Positions 1 through 16,844 of a stretch of 64,000 nt of DNA are shown here, one piece after another. Made by a program: the position numbers and the translations under genes. This DNA is from Hirundichthys speculiger (lineage: Eukaryota > Chordata > Actinopteri > Beloniformes > Exocoetidae), in the NCBI GenBank assembly GCA_018398805.1, contig JAGFBZ010000686.1, positions 186,001-250,000 on the forward strand, in the 5' to 3' direction. The notes under the pieces were generated by a model. That model worked only from the letters and a program-made list of their open reading frames with translations. It had not been told where the DNA came from and did no database searches. Within the stretch, counting starts at the first letter, position 1. Each line of letters opens with the position of its first letter.

Positions 1-892
1 TGGCGAAGAACAATGATAATGAAGAAGTCATGTGGTATAAAACAGAAAACTCTCAGACCAGCTGCAGGCCTCGGCATCATCAGACACTGACTTGTAAACT
101 GCTCCTTCTCGCGAGAATAAAATCCTATTCTATAATCTGAATCGCTCCTGAGTTTCTGTAAATTTTCCTAACAATGATATGGTGTTATCTTAAAGTACCT
201 GATGGATGATGCCTGAGCCTGGTTTCCAGAAGCCAACCCCATATTTTGCAGCAGCAGTTGCAAGAAAGTTGTAAACTTCCTGGTTCACTTCCTGTGTACA
301 GAGTAGATGGTGAGAAGGGTAAAGCTTTTTCTGAAGACAGGCCATGTTCATACCCACACACACAAGCAGCCTTAAAAAAAGACATTACTCTTATGAGTTC
401 TTTTATTCAGTCTGTGCACAAAGCATGTGTTTAACCAACCACTTTGGGTCAGACACTTGGTCAGGTTTATTTTTGAACCAAACTGTGGCATTGACTGTGT
501 CTGCAGACAACTGACTGCCCCTGGAGCCACATTCATCTCTACCGGCTGCAAATCAAATACTATCAAATCATTTTTCTTGCATGCGCTAAAATTTGTCCTG
601 ACAATGAAATAAACTTAGCCGAATCATAAATACACCATTAGTTACAAAGAAAGCGGATTAGGAGTAACCATTTGTCATTAAATTGCATTCACAGAAAAAT
701 CCCCATGACAGACTGAGCTAAGAGCCAAAAGGATATTATGAGATCAGCATGACACACACTTTTAAGCTCATAGGTTTAGGGCTGTCATCTGTCATCTTGT
801 ATGGTGTGTGGCTATACCATATGTCTTTATTCCACAATTAAACAAACACAGTCCACACAGAGCTGTTTATAGTCCAGCCGTTTCCCTCTCAC
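1..892. other. aco2 intron 3 (partial), no gene seen
   Basis: This stretch lies downstream (in minus-strand sense) of the aco2 exon 3 donor and should be intron 3. I searched both strands for the next aconitase exon and found nothing resembling it, so that exon is probably beyond the left edge. No repeat or RNA gene was recognised here. Confidence 0.6.
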
Positions 893-4574
<3,682 letters not shown>

Positions 4575-4640
4575 TTTGTAGTTCATTCTCCTTTAGTGTC
4601 GCCTCGACATGACGTCACTATAAACAACAATAAAAATTTC
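4575..4640 (-). promoter_or_regulatory. aco2: aco2 5' flank with CRE palindrome
   Basis: A full palindromic cAMP-response element, TGACGTCA, lies at 4610-4617, about 36 bp upstream of the aco2 ATG. The region is CpG-containing with no TATA box in view. Promoter function and exact transcription start are inferred from position. Confidence 0.5.
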
Positions 4641-4979
4641 CCCCTCACTTCCAGCTCTGATTGGAGGTGTGTGTGTGGGGGGGGGGGGGGGGGTGCATGG
4701 ATTAATGATAAGAAGATGTTCCCATGTGACAAATCTTTTTATTGTCTAAAATACATTTTACATTCACAAATCAAAATTTATTACTAAAACATCAAACCTT
4801 TTAAGAACTGGTTGCACAAATAAAGCTCTGATAATGCAAACAAGCTGTCAAAATATGCAATCTCTGTAACAAAATAGTCTGATCTGCTTGTGTTCATTTT
4901 CTTTCTTTTGAGTAGTTACTTTGAAGTACTGACAACATGAGATACATGTGTATTATATATAATACACACATATTTTCCT

Positions 4980-5810
4980 TTTCCTTTCAACTGTTCCCTT
5001 CAGGGGTGGCTACAGGTGAATCATCTGCCTCCATCTAACTCTGTCCTCTGCATCTTCTTCTCTCACACCAACTTCATGTCCTCTATCACTGCATCCATAA
5101 ATCTCTTTGGTCTTCTTCTAGACCTCCTGCCTGTCACTTCCAACCTTATCCATCCTTCTACTGATGTATTCACTATCCCTCCTCTGTACGTGTCCAAACC
5201 ATCTCAGTCTGGTCACTCTGACTTTCTCTCCAGAACTTCTATCATATGCTGTCTTTCTGATGTTCTCCCTGATCCTATCCATCCTCGTCACTCCTAAACA
5301 GAACCTCAACTTTTTAACCTCCAATTCTGCCGCCTGTCTTTTCCTCAGTGCCACAGTCTCTGAATCAGACAACATTGCAGGTCTCTCCACGATCTCGAGC
5401 ATCTTTCCTTTCATTCTTGCTCATACCATTTTGTCACATATTACACCTGAAACCTTTCTCCACCCATTTCAACCTGCTTGCACATGCTTCTTCACCTCTT
5501 TTCCACACTCTATTGGTCTGGACTGTTGATCCTAAGTTCTTAAAATCCTCCACCTTCTTCATCTCTGCTCCCTGTAGCCTCACTCTTTCACTTGGGTCCC
5601 TCTCATTCACACACATGTATTCTGTCTTCCTGCAGCTAACCTTCATTCCTCTCCTTTCCAGGACACACCTCCACCTCTGTAGATTTTCCTCCACCTGTTC
5701 TCTGCTCTCACTACAGATCACAATGTCATCTGCAAACATCATAGTCCATGGAGATTCCTGTCTAACCTCATCTGTCAGCCTGGCTACCATCATATAAGGC
5801 ACATATAATA
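4980..5810 (-). mobile_element. 5'-truncated non-LTR retrotransposon, reverse-transcriptase 3' end
   Basis: Minus-strand reading gives a reverse transcriptase C-terminal part: [20 protein letters not shown] with the FADD catalytic box, [13 protein letters not shown], and LRWFGHVQRRDSEY, all typical of fish non-LTR elements. The reading is broken by frameshifts. The 3' end (left, about 4980) carries the sequence rc of ttcaactgttcccttcaggg, shared with the second copy at 63.1-63.8 kb. The 5' side is truncated and abuts an (ATCC)n tract. I cannot fix the clade with confidence. Confidence 0.85.
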
Positions 5811-5811
5811 T

Positions 5812-5860
5812 ATCCATCCATCCATCCATCCATCCATCCATCCATCCATCCATCCATCCA
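5812..5860. repeat. (ATCC)n microsatellite
   Basis: Twelve near-perfect ATCC units. They are followed by about 40 bp (gcagggtcatggggatctgc) related to the repeat at 60395-60525 and 62655-62785, so the tract is probably the tail of a dispersed element rather than an independent microsatellite. Confidence 0.9.
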
Positions 5861-6337
5861 CAATACCCATGCAGGGTCATGGGGATCTGCTAGAGTCTAT
5901 CATAGAAATTGTCCCACAACATCTGTCAGCTGATTTTAAACCATGTATTTGATGCCAGTTTCAGTCACTGAGGGTCAGACCTCTGTATCCTCCAGGAATA
6001 GCTGACAGATTTGGTCGGGTACAGGGAGGTCTGGGCCTCTCTGCCCAGGCTGCCGTCCTCACAACCTCAGTCCAGATAAGTGAATGTTAATAGATAGATG
6101 AATGGACTGATAACCATACTTTAGGTTCAAAGATGATAGAAAAATGCTATAAAACCAATTCCTATGTGTAAAGTTTTTCTACTAATTTTAATATTCCTGA
6201 AGAAAGGTGCTAAAACCCTCTTGCTTCTTTAAAACATGAACTTATATTAGAACATTATCTACTTAGAAAAAAAACGCACAGACACACATAAAGTAAGTGT
6301 TAACTCCAAACTGCTCCAGATTTAACATATCAGTATA

Positions 6338-6703
6338 CAGTCTTGGAAAAAATTATTAGACCACCATTTTTTCTTCACTTTCTTGTTCATTTTAATACCT
6401 GGTACCACTAAACAGCATCATGTGACTAAAACAGACAGAAAAGAAAACACTGAATGCATAAAAGCAGTGTTTTTGGCAGTACAACGCCATAGCTATTGAT
6501 GTAAAAACTTAAGTGATTTAGGTTATAATCAAGAAAACCATGGAAAATGGTAAGATATCAGCTCTTAAATAAAACTCTTGTGAGCAATCTTTATGGTTAT
6601 CGTTATGTTTGTCCAAACAAATGTACCTTTAGTTGTACCAGGCATTAAAATGAACAAGAAACTGAAGAAAACAAGGGTGGTCTAATAATTTTTTCCATGA
6701 CTG
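6338..6703. mobile_element. Palindromic MITE with about 75-bp terminal inverted repeats, TA target
   Basis: The left end cagtcttggaaaaaattatt and the reverse complement of the right end (cagtcatggaaaaaattatt) match over about 75 bp, continuing through attagaccacc and ttcttgttcattttaat. Both ends are flanked by TA (6336-6337 and 6704-6705), the target of Tc1/mariner-type transposases. No coding sequence is present. Length is 366 bp. Confidence 0.85.
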
Positions 6704-9180
6704 TATAACTGCACTCCACTAAACTGGATGATATTGCTCCTTAATCCTTACCTGTAATAATCTTTGTTCCCTACTTTATTATGTAGCTTTCCCAAAACAT
6801 ATGATCATTTTCGAAAATATGATGCACTGTGAAAATAAACAGCCCAACATAATCTAACACAGGTGGCTATGTGAAGATTGTGTGGGTAGTTCTACCTGAT
6901 TGAACAGATCAACTTTGCTCACAGATTACCAGCAATGATAGCTCTCGTAGCCAGTGAGGATGACTCTGATCTGTTAAGATCAGAGTGATCTGTTAAGATT
7001 CATCCAGAGTGGATTCATCAGCATGTATCACTATGCTGGAGTTTTGTGATTTTTCTAAAGAAGAAGTTGGCCAAAATAAAATACAGAGTAAAATAAAAGC
7101 TTCTGTTTATTCATTTAGATCACATAGGCTTCGTGAGAGAGCCACACAAGTCTCCATGACGTGTATAAAATAGGCTCATACTTACTGTTTAATTAAAACT
7201 GTTGATTAATTAACACCAAAATTAGGTTTCAGCTCAAGTAAGTAACTCTCATGAAATTTTTTTTTTTCTTAGAGAGAAATACGTGAACCAGAGTAACGAT
7301 GACTCTTAAATGACTCATTTTAAATGCTGTAAAGTATAAGATGTTCCCTCTGGTATGATCTTCCTCATTCTGGAAACTGATCATTTCTTTGTAAATAAGA
7401 AAACATTTTTATAAAATGTGTTAGAAATGTACCTGCTTGTTGCGCAGAATTGTTTTAGAGGACATTATTTACAGCCTTCCAGTTTAGACACATGAAGACA
7501 AGATTAGTAACTTTTTCCAGCATGTATTTGTATTTATTATGGACTTTTTAATAATGGCATTGTTCAAATTCTTTAAATAAAATTTGTTTTAAAAAAAAAA
7601 TTGTATACTTGAGAAGAGACACCATACCCTGCTCAGTCATATCCATTCACTTCAAGAAAATTCTCTCTCATGAAATGGCTCTGCTTGAACCTCCCATTCA
7701 CAGCCACCGGTACAGAACATACCAGACCAATCACAACAGGGCAAGGATGGCCTCTGTCTGGTGACTCCTACAGGGACTATCCAAGAAGCCACTCTTCAAA
7801 ACAACAGAGATGGCTGCAGAATTGCTAATAATGCCTCAGATCAATAAGTTTATATTACAAAACCAAGAACTGTCATTTATCAGCATTCCCACTGCATTTC
7901 ATTTTTGGATGTCCTTTATCTAAGCTGGCTGTCACTTGTGACCTTTCCCTTGATTTTTGAATAAAAGAGAATTTAAAAAGACAATTGCTTCATGATTTGC
8001 TACAGTATTTACTGTTGTTGTAATAAGTTTTTCATGTTGGATGTGGATGTGGTGGACCCGGGGACTGGAAGCTTGACATGAAATAAATTAAATGGATTAA
8101 CTAGCATATGCATTTATTTGTTTGTCTTTGTATGAAGTCAATGTGTTTAAATTGCATCAAGCAACAACATTTAGCCTAGTAGCCTAACAATATGCCATAT
8201 ACTATGGTTAACACCTTTGAATACTTCTTTTGACATAAACCTAAGCTTTATCATTAGTTGGAGGACTTATATATTCTTTTTTCTTTTTGTTTTGGTTTTT
8301 TTTTTTTGGGGGGGGGGTTATTTTCATGGTCTAAATTTATATTTTCCTTCTGGCCTACCTCACAAAATGCAATAAAGTACTCTCTGTACGAGATACGTGG
8401 CAATTTTATATGTCTCAAATTTTTACCTGGAACAGTCACCTAAATGCCCCTGAATACTTTTGTTTTAATGGCGTTTCACATATTTGTAAAATTACCAGCC
8501 AATCAAAAAATACTGTAAGAAAAGTTTATTTAAAGTCCAACTTAATGAAAAATAAATGAAACCCTAACCCTAATGCATAATAAAAGATAGATTTGGAGGC
8601 CTTAAACACATTTAAGGCACTAATAAAGCTTTTTATAAATGTTTCTTTTTTCAGGGTAGAGAACATCATTTCCCAGGATGCTTTAGCTGCGGGAGTCCAA
8701 TAGTCTGCGTGCTCTCCTCCATCTAAGCCAATAGAGACTCTGTTGCTATCACAATTTATATTTTTAGTAAATTGTTCGACACCGAAAGTAACAACCATAT
8801 CGCTCCGCCACATAAACTAGAGCCCTGATGATAATTTTCTATTTTAAGAGAAAATAAAATTCAGAGTTCTAATCTCGTTATAAAAGCTTTTATCCACGTG
8901 GCTTCTAGAAAGTACTGACTCGAAATTTTTTTTTTTTTTTTTTATTTCGGCTTCTAAAACAGAACATCTTTGAAATGTATCCCTGAACAGAATGAACAGA
9001 ATGTAATTAAGTGCTAAGTTAACAGATATACTGGTGAAAATATATGGGGTAAAAAGCAATAAAATAAAAAAAAAAAAAAAACATCTCATGAATTATCCTA
9101 AATATGTTTTATAGATCAAATATTAGTACTTTTGTTGAAAAAAGTAGTCCCTGTCGTCACGGGGTGTGGGCGACTCACAG
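6704..9180. other. Intergenic, aco2 to tob2; no gene recognised
   Basis: AT-rich with short poly-A/T and poly-G runs. In human, PHF5A sits between ACO2 and TOB2. I looked for its cysteine-rich motifs (for example RICDECNYGSYQGRC-like) on both strands and did not see them. No RNA gene was recognised. Confidence 0.5.
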
Positions 9181-9182
9181 TG

Positions 9183-9190
9183 TATAAATA
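9183..9190 (+). promoter_or_regulatory. tob2: tob2 TATA box
   Basis: TATAAATA followed by a GC-rich start region (cgccgggttg). It lies about 30 bp upstream of the beginning of the inferred 5' UTR exon, a normal spacing for a TATA-directed start. Confidence 0.7.
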
Positions 9191-9212
9191 CGCCGGGTTG
9201 TCAAACAGTAAA

Positions 9213-9423
9213 GTTTCACTGGACACTCCGAGCCAAGTGACAGCCGAAGACGAAGAGGGAAAAAACGCCTAGACCGTCTGAGAATGTGAACAGTATTGGG
9301 ACAAAATCCCTGCAATGCTGAGGTTGAAAAATATCAAACATTTGGTCCCCTGACTCGACACATCCGCCTTGAATCCAGAGATATTACGAGGGAATAAAAC
9401 GGGCTCGTGCATCACTACGATAG
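9213..9423 (+). other. tob2: tob2 5' UTR exon 1
   Basis: Non-coding first exon inferred from the TATA box upstream and a strong donor, AG|GTGAGTAA, at 9424. The matching acceptor is tcttctgtcttcacag ending at 11333. The start is approximate. TOB/BTG genes usually carry their whole reading frame in one later exon, which fits. Confidence 0.65.
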
Positions 9424-11526
9424 GTGAGTAATTAACGGTCAGCTGGTCCGCGAGCTGAGCTCATTTTGTTTAAATGTATTCATAAACCTACATAAGTGGG
9501 TAGAAAACGGCGTGTTGAAATGTGCTGGTGTTTTTCCTTCTAGAAGCTTTCCATCAAATGCTCTTGAGTGTAATGAATGGCCGCTCTGGTTCAGTTACTG
9601 GATACAGCTTTTGTTTTTGTCTTATCCTTTTATTTGTGCCCTGGCTGGAGTGAGCCTTTTAAAGTCTGTTCATCTGATGTTTCTTGTGGTGTTTAACGGG
9701 GATGTTTATGCTGAGAAACCCCCTCTCTTTTCGCGGCTTAATCCTCAATTAGCTGTTCACCATTTAATTAGTCCTATTAAATCGTTTATTGGTAAAATTG
9801 GTCAGGGAGGGACTCTTCACTTGCATCCCAGTGAAACCAGTGTCCTCCATGCTCCAGTGCCTTTTGACTGACACGACTAATCCCCAGGTAGACCCTGCTG
9901 CTGCCTTTCTTTTCCAGCTTTGTTTCACTTATGCAAACCTGGAACACTTTTGTCCTTTCTCTTGCACATGCATCTTTATTCTGGCATTCATGCGCAAAAT
10001 ATTTGAATTGCAATAATTTATTGGGAGAAAACGGAGGGATGAAGGGACAAATCGGATTAAATATATATATCTCACGTGCAGGCAGGCCTCTTTATGCAAC
10101 TGTCACCCTAAAATACATCACTTCTGATAAGGTTTTTATGCTTTTTGCAAGCCTAATGGTTGAAACCTGACATGTGCACTGATCTCACAATGAGCCCATG
10201 TAAACAAAAATAACACCAAGAGCCTGCTGATTATCTCATCCACAACAAAAGGGCCCTGCTGGAATAAAAGCAGCTCTAGCTGACCAGGAAGGATTCTGAT
10301 GCGGGTGTAGTTGTGGGTATTGTGTGAATACGGAAGATATAATTTAAAAGCTTGCTGAAATTGCATAGTCTACACATGCAAGCTGCACCTAAAATGTCAT
10401 TGGATGACATTGTGTCTCTTTCCCGTTTTCCACATCGAGTGGTATTAAATGCAGAATATGACTCTGACTGTCGGAGCGTTTCCTTTCACCGTCACAAATT
10501 TTTAATCAAGGTGGTTTAGATCAGTTTGTTCCACAAACGGGGGGCCTCATTTATAGCCTCATCCTAGCAATCTGGTCCGTCAATGTCACGTGAAGGGAAG
10601 ACGTAAATGTTGACCTCTCACCCCTGCAGCCCTGCACCCACCCTGTCCAGCTTTATCTCTAATAACATTAGAATTGTCTTTAAATGGAGGCGTCCTAATC
10701 TCAGCTGCTGAATCTCCATCTGTCAGGGACGTGAATGTGAGGGAACTGTTTGTGTGTGTGTGTGTGTGGGGAGGGGAGGTGATGGTGCACATTGCATGCT
10801 GGGAAGTTGTGTTCTGACTGTTAAATGCACTGCCATTTTCTCCTTCACCAGTATGTCTTGTGGAGTTTCTTTTTGTTTTTTGTTTTTCTTGTAATCTTTC
10901 CTTCTGTTTGCTGAGGAATGGACTCTGTCGTCAAGTTAGAACCGTTATGATAGAAGCACTTTATGGGATTATATTGAGATTTTACAGGATTTATGAAGCT
11001 TGCAATGCAGCATCTGTTACATTCATGTATAAATCCTGTTGATGATGGATCCAAAATATAAAATGGTCCAGTTTAATGATATTGCTGCTTTGGCAAGAAT
11101 CTTCTTGTGTGTGTCAGCCTTGTGCTGAGAGGAAAGCAAACATTAAACCATCATATTCTTACTCTTGTATTCAGCTTCATGGAAATACTGCATTTCTATT
11201 GAACTTTGTTAAATTTCCTATATTTGACCTTGAAACATAAGCTAATCCAGAACGAGAATGACTTTGTCTAGAATATGTTTAACTATCAGCCGATGCATAA
11301 AGGTAAAATAATGTCTGTCTTCTGTCTTCACAGTTGGATCTCTAAATACAACAACCAGCTGCCTCAGCCTTTAAGGTGCCTTTTCAACATGGCAAATATA
11401 AAACAATCACGCACTTCCCAATAATCCAGAGGAACAAAGTTCATACAAGTGCATCGCCTCCCTGTCACCTCCACCACCATCATCTCAAACATTTGGTTCC
11501 AACAACGGCGCTAACCTGGTGCAGCC

Positions 11527-12735
11527 ATGCATCTAGAGGTAAAGGTTGCCCTCAACTTCATTGTGTCCTACTTGTACAACAAGCTGCCTCGGCGTCGAGC
11601 TGACCTGTTCGGCGAGGAGCTGGAGAGGATACTGATGTCTCGTTTTGAGGGGCACTGGTACCCCGAGGCCCCGCTGAGGGGTTCTGCGTTCCGCTGCATC
11701 CACCTTGGAGCGCCGCGGGACCCCGTGGTGGAGTTGGCTGCCAAAAGAAGCGGCCTGGACACAGAGGAAGTTCGTGCAAACGTACCCGCAGAGCTCAGCG
11801 TGTGGATCGACCCTTATGAGGTGTCCTACCAGATTGGAGAGAAGGGTGCCGTGAAGGTGCTCTACCTGGAGGATCCTCCAGGTCTCGGCTGTGATGACGA
11901 GGGAAGTGAGGGCTCGAGCAAAGAGGGTAAAGGAGATGCAGAAGCTGAGGAGGCCAAGAGCCTGGGCTTTAACCCAGAAGCTCAGGTATTTGTGCCAATT
12001 GGAAGCCAAGCATCTCCTGCCCTCATGCCGTCCCTCTCCAGCTCCCCCACACCTCTGTCCACCCAGTCCTGCCCTGGGCTCTTCAGCTACCCCAGCTCCA
12101 GCACTCCCACCGACCCTGGCATCCACTCATCCAACACCTCTACCCCTTCTCCTCCAAGCAGCGGGCTGCCCTACCTCTCCACTCAGCAGCCGCCCTCCAC
12201 TCTCCCTCCCGCCCGCCCACAACCCATCACCTTCACCACTGCCAGCTTCGCTGCCACTAAATTCGGCTCCACCAAAATGAAGAAGTGCAGCGGGGCGGGG
12301 CTGGCGACCGGCTCTGGTGTCATTGTGCCGCCTTCCCAGAGGATGCTCTCCCGCTCTCCTACCAATATCTCAGCGCCAGAACTGCTCAAGCACAAGCCCC
12401 TTTCTCTGTCTTTGCACTCCCTCGGAGGTCCCATCCCCAGCCAGCTCTCTCCCAACGCCAAAGAGTTTGTCTACCCAGGATCCCCAGGCCCCCTGTACTT
12501 TGATACCGACACCCAGCCCATGCAGCCTCAAGCCAGCCCTTTCCAACCTCCGCACACTGTCAACGCCAATCCGTCCTTTGACCCGTTCTCCAGCCCTCCT
12601 GCCCAGAGTGTGAACGTCATCGGCAGCAACGGAGGAATCTCGTACATGGAGAAGCCCCCATTTGTGGAGGGTTTGGGAAGCTACAGCCTGCAATATCCTA
12701 GCCAGTCCTTCCAGCCCGTTGTGCTGGCCAACTAA
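11527..12735 (+). CDS. tob2: Tob2, BTG/Tob-family antiproliferative protein
   Basis: Tob proteins bridge the CCR4-NOT deadenylase to poly(A)-binding protein and so promote mRNA decay; they restrain cell proliferation. The 402-residue protein is intronless in its coding part. Residues 1-115 form the BTG/Tob domain: [18 protein letters not shown], then [24 protein letters not shown] and [16 protein letters not shown]. Two PABP-binding PAM2 motifs follow, at about 145-159 ([15 protein letters not shown]) and about 307-318 ([12 protein letters not shown]), separated by a Ser/Pro-rich linker. [18 protein letters not shown] is a Tob signature. The start has a good context (gcagccATGc), and the acceptor at 11333 places this in exon 2. 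I call tob2 rather than tob1 because of neighbours aco2, tef and zc3h7b; TOB1 lies elsewhere in vertebrates. Confidence 0.95.
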   Translation: MHLEVKVALNFIVSYLYNKLPRRRADLFGEELERILMSRFEGHWYPEAPLRGSAFRCIHLGAPRDPVVELAAKRSGLDTEEVRANVPAELSVWIDPYEVSYQIGEKGAVKVLYLEDPPGLGCDDEGSEGSSKEGKGDAEAEEAKSLGFNPEAQVFVPIGSQASPALMPSLSSSPTPLSTQSCPGLFSYPSSSTPTDPGIHSSNTSTPSPPSSGLPYLSTQQPPSTLPPARPQPITFTTASFAATKFGSTKMKKCSGAGLATGSGVIVPPSQRMLSRSPTNISAPELLKHKPLSLSLHSLGGPIPSQLSPNAKEFVYPGSPGPLYFDTDTQPMQPQASPFQPPHTVNANPSFDPFSSPPAQSVNVIGSNGGISYMEKPPFVEGLGSYSLQYPSQSFQPVVLAN

Positions 12736-15700
12736 GCCTTCATTTCTAATGACTGTTGGAGGAAGAGTTGGCTGTTGGACTGATGCACCACACGTTTTCA
12801 GTTTTTCTAACAATTTGTTCTAATGCTAATAAATGTCAAGAATTAGTTTTACTATAAAGAGGAAAAAAAATACATGTCCAATGAATATTTCACGTAAAGT
12901 GTTTTGTAACTCTTAAACCCCCCAACCTTGCCGTTCCCATGTCGTTGCTCTTCCTTGTCACCTTTACTAAGTTGACAAGACTGTGATGGGGTGATCTTTT
13001 TTTTTTTTTCTCCTATACCTTCAGTCTTTGCTAAAATTTTTATTTTTGCATCCAATGTTTTTGTTTTTTTCTCAACTTGTAGTCTGATGGACTCAACTGT
13101 AGTATAGCTCCATTTTGCACTGCACTGTCATGCTGTGAAAAAGGACTTTGCCAAGTCCTGCAGGGAAAGACGGCTGTGGAAAACTCAGCACTTTGCTCTG
13201 CAATCTGCTCTGCCCTACTTGCCACAAACACAGAGATGGAGGAGGAGGAGGGGGAGGAGGAGGAGGAGGAGGGGCGCTCTGTGTGCATTCATGTAGTCCT
13301 GCTTTGTTTTGTTGTGGTCCAGCTTGATCGAGGGACCGGTTGTCTGTTGGACGGATGTATATTGAAAGCAGGTTCTCGTTAGCTGGAAGGTGTACATGAC
13401 CAGGGATGAAATGATGTGAAAGCGGGAGAAGGGACAGAAGGGATGTAGAAGAATGTATTGTTGCTGTGAAGGTTGGAAAGAACCTTTTGTGAATGTGAAT
13501 TTTGAACGATAGCCACGAGGTAACACCTCAATCGACACGCACAGGGAAATGAATAACATGCCCGCACCACATGCATTAACGTGCACGTTCCCATCAGCAG
13601 CGTGTGAAGGTGAACGGGGGGGGGGGGGAGGGGGATGCAGCAGTTAAGCAGTGGGGATTGTGATAAATGGCTTAGCATGACTTTGACTATGAAGGAGAGG
13701 TTTTCCTCTGCACACCAGGGAGGGAGGGAGATGGGAGAGAAACGGCGAGATGATTCTGTTGCCTTTGCGTTGTCCAGTGTGTTGGCTCGGCTGAAGAGAC
13801 GCTTTAAAACTCAGAGCACGTTTCTGTTGAGCTTAAATGGTATTGAAGCAAGAGGCTCGCGCTATTCTCTCCCTCCTCTTGAAATTCTTCAGCGAGCTCG
13901 ACTCCTCGGGCTGAGAGTCAGAATTGTACAGTTAGGGTTGAGCTGCATCCTGAACACGGATACAAAGGTGTGTGTGTGTGTGTGTGTGTGTGGTGGGGGG
14001 GGGGTCCTCTTGTTAGAATTCTGATGTCTCCAACCGTACGTTTAACAGCTGACTCGTATGTCACCGTTGGTCAACAGGGAAGCGTAACCTCTAGCTGTCC
14101 GGCACTTTATCACTGGGCTCCCGACGCCGTGTCTCCAGACATCGGCTCTGGAACATTCTGTCCTCCGTCTGGTTCATTCACTTTTTTATTCAGCTGATAT
14201 GAAATGCTCTAGAATTTAAGAGGGGATATGTTTATATTTAATTGCAACACAATGGTGGACAACAGATGCCATTATACCTTTATTCTTAGCTATTTATTTG
14301 AATGTTTTCCAGACTTTGCCTAAGATGACTCAAGGACCCATGACTTGTGGTCACAACAGTTTTTGCAGTGTGACATGTTGTCATATACGTACACGGTTTG
14401 TTCTCGTTTTCCCCAAGGGGGTGGGGTGGGGATACAAATGCAAGGGAAAGATTTCTACTTTTTGTTTTTGTAAGTTATTTTCAGTATTCCTAAATTGTTG
14501 ATTTTTGAACTTGTCACTTACATTTGTATAAGTCATGAGACATGACAACTCCAGGTGTGTGTGTGTGTGTGAGTGTATGAGAGTGTGTGTGAGTAAAAAA
14601 AAGTTCTTATGTTCAGATTATTTGTTTAGTTTCTTACATGCTGAAGTTATATTTTCAGAAAAGTAACATGAATATATGCAAACTGAGACAAAATAAAGAT
14701 GTACAGAATAAAGTATTGAATGTTTATTGTACCTTGTACAGCATTTGTCTAATAAGACGGGTAAATGTATTCTCCAGTTTGGATATGGCGTTTAAGAAGT
14801 GAATGTTTTCTGTGGGTCTGTGTAGGAAAAGATGGCCAATATGAATTTGTGTGCTCCCAGGGCAGTCGACAACACTACTCCCACAGGCAGTACATTTTAA
14901 ACCAAAAATTGCCACAGTTCAGATTTATATTTAGTGCATTTTATGTATGCCATTTCAGTACAAATGCTTCTTTGGAAACCCTGATTTATTGTAACAAAAC
15001 AATGCATTTAAAAAATTTTCCTGGCAGCAATTATCCTTTCCAAAAAAAAAAAAAATCAGTATTTTTATCCATCAGGTTTACTTTGTTTCAACTTCTGTTC
15101 TTTTCTTGGTCACAGGATCAAGAGAAGCTTTTTGGTACCCAGTACAATAGCCATATCAGACTCTTAGCTAACACAGATGCTCCCCTTCTCCAGCGCAACA
15201 TAATGACATGATCTTAAATGTCCCTGAGGGGATTCAATGGGTTTCTACCTCTCTGCACCTGAGGAAAAAACAAATCTGCTCTCTCTTCAGTGGGGCGGTG
15301 CTGTTTGGAAGGATGTAGGAAATGATGGGCCTGTTTTAAGATGCTCAGCAGCCTGTGGGGAGGGTACATTAAGTCTTTGAGGGAATCATCCAATGTGTCC
15401 AAAATGATGCATTTCTGTGTGATCTGATGGTTTGTCCTCTTTGACTGGTCTATTTTTTGCATGTGGAGGGAAATTACTGTTAATATAAATCCACTCTGGA
15501 TGCAGGCTTCTCCACAAACAGGGCTGAATGAGAATGAAGGGGGGGGGATTTTCTATTCTGATGTCCTCATATTGTTGTGTGCATTTTATTTTGCACTGGA
15601 ATATTTAATTGTCAAAAGAAAATTATTTTTTACATAAACTTTAACATTTCAGATTACAATAGATGCAATTATAAGTTCTGATATACATATATATATGTCA

Positions 15701-15905
15701 TGCTTTGTTTCCTGCCTGTATTTAATTTTTTTTCCTATTTTGTATCAGATCTGTACACCCGTAGATGTCTAATGAATCTTTCACTACTTTAATGCAATGA
15801 CCTGTTTTCTGTGTTGCCCCTCGGGAATGGGGAGTTACTACTGCTGTTTCTTATTGTATCAGATTCTTTTTTAAGTTTGTAATAAAAAAAAAGACTGCAA
15901 AAACA
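12736..15905 (+). other. tob2: tob2 3' UTR with alternative poly(A) signals
   Basis: No gene is visible after the tob2 stop. AATAAA signals at 14692-14697 and 14707-14712 would give a UTR of about 2.0 kb; one at 15881-15886 would give about 3.2 kb. The UTR contains (GT)n runs at about 13970-13992 and 14555-14572, a poly-G run at about 13617-13628 and many ATTTA-type AU-rich spots. Extent is inferred from the signals only. Confidence 0.6.
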
Positions 15906-16844
15906 AGCATGGGAAATAAAGAAATCGTGTGTCCTCATTGTATTTATGCAGTGACGGTATGCGAGATAAATCTACCTTCATTTCTCCTGTGTGTCTGTGT
16001 GTCCCACTGTGTTAAAGCTGGACATGTTGCAGATCAAAGATGGTTTTTAAAAAAAAAAAAAACCACCAGATTGAAATTGGTGAGCAATGCGTTGATTGCA
16101 GTAAACAAATTCAAGTGATGTTTGATCAATAATGCAAAGCAACGATGGAGTTCTCACATGGTGAGCTGCCAGATTGCTCACCACCCACCTCAGCTGGCCT
16201 CATCCCAGCAGATATTACTTTACATTTCATCAGCCTGCGCTCTGCCTGTCCGTCCATCTGTCCTGCGTCTCTGCATAACCGGCTGAAAGGTTGTGTGGAC
16301 GCAGTGGCGTGGCTTTAACATGCATAGCTGAGGTTCTGTTTGGCTCTCCTCCCTGCCTCCCTCCTTTCCTGAGCTCACATGTCTGAGCTCACATCCCTCC
16401 TGTCCTCTGTCTTTTGTCCGTCCATCCCTTAGCCACATCCTCCCTCCTCTTTCATCCCTGCCCCCCCCCCCCCTCCATACCCGACACAGACACACACCCA
16501 TCCCACTGCTCTTTGAGGCTGCTGCTGTTACGCAACAAATCTCCCCTGTGTGCCGATGTGATCATTACGCAACATCTCCTGCTCCTCTGGAATACTGATG
16601 AGCAGCTCGGCTGAAGCAAACATAGAGGATGTTTCTCCAAAAAAAAAAACAAAAAGAACATCTGCCCAATAGTAAAATAACAATTTCTAAATTTTGGAGT
16701 GAGTGCAGACAAGGAACAAGAATCATTTGTCCACCAAACTGTGCTCCTTTTGTCATCCATTGTTCCTCTCAGCACACGTCCCATCAGCCCTGCTGCAGCT
16801 GCTCAATGACACTAAGTCAGGTCAAAGCAGGAGTCCATGTCATT
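15906..16844. other. Intergenic between convergent tob2 and tef
   Basis: Under 1 kb separates the last tob2 and the first tef poly(A) signals. It contains a C run (16460-16472). No gene was seen. Confidence 0.5.

Noticed and set aside
8555..8575. Telomere-like ccctaaccctaa
   Set aside because: Only two units; too short to be an interstitial telomeric array.
11533..12126. Long antisense open frame opposite tob2 (about 197 codons)
   Set aside because: Shadow of the GC-rich tob2 coding exon; no homology and no splice or promoter support.
12370..12813. Second antisense open frame opposite the tob2 C-terminal half
   Set aside because: Shadow frame created by the Ser/Pro-rich codons.
13635..14024. 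130-codon open stretch in the tob2 3' UTR
   Set aside because: Ends in (GT)n/poly-G translation and has no similarity to any family.
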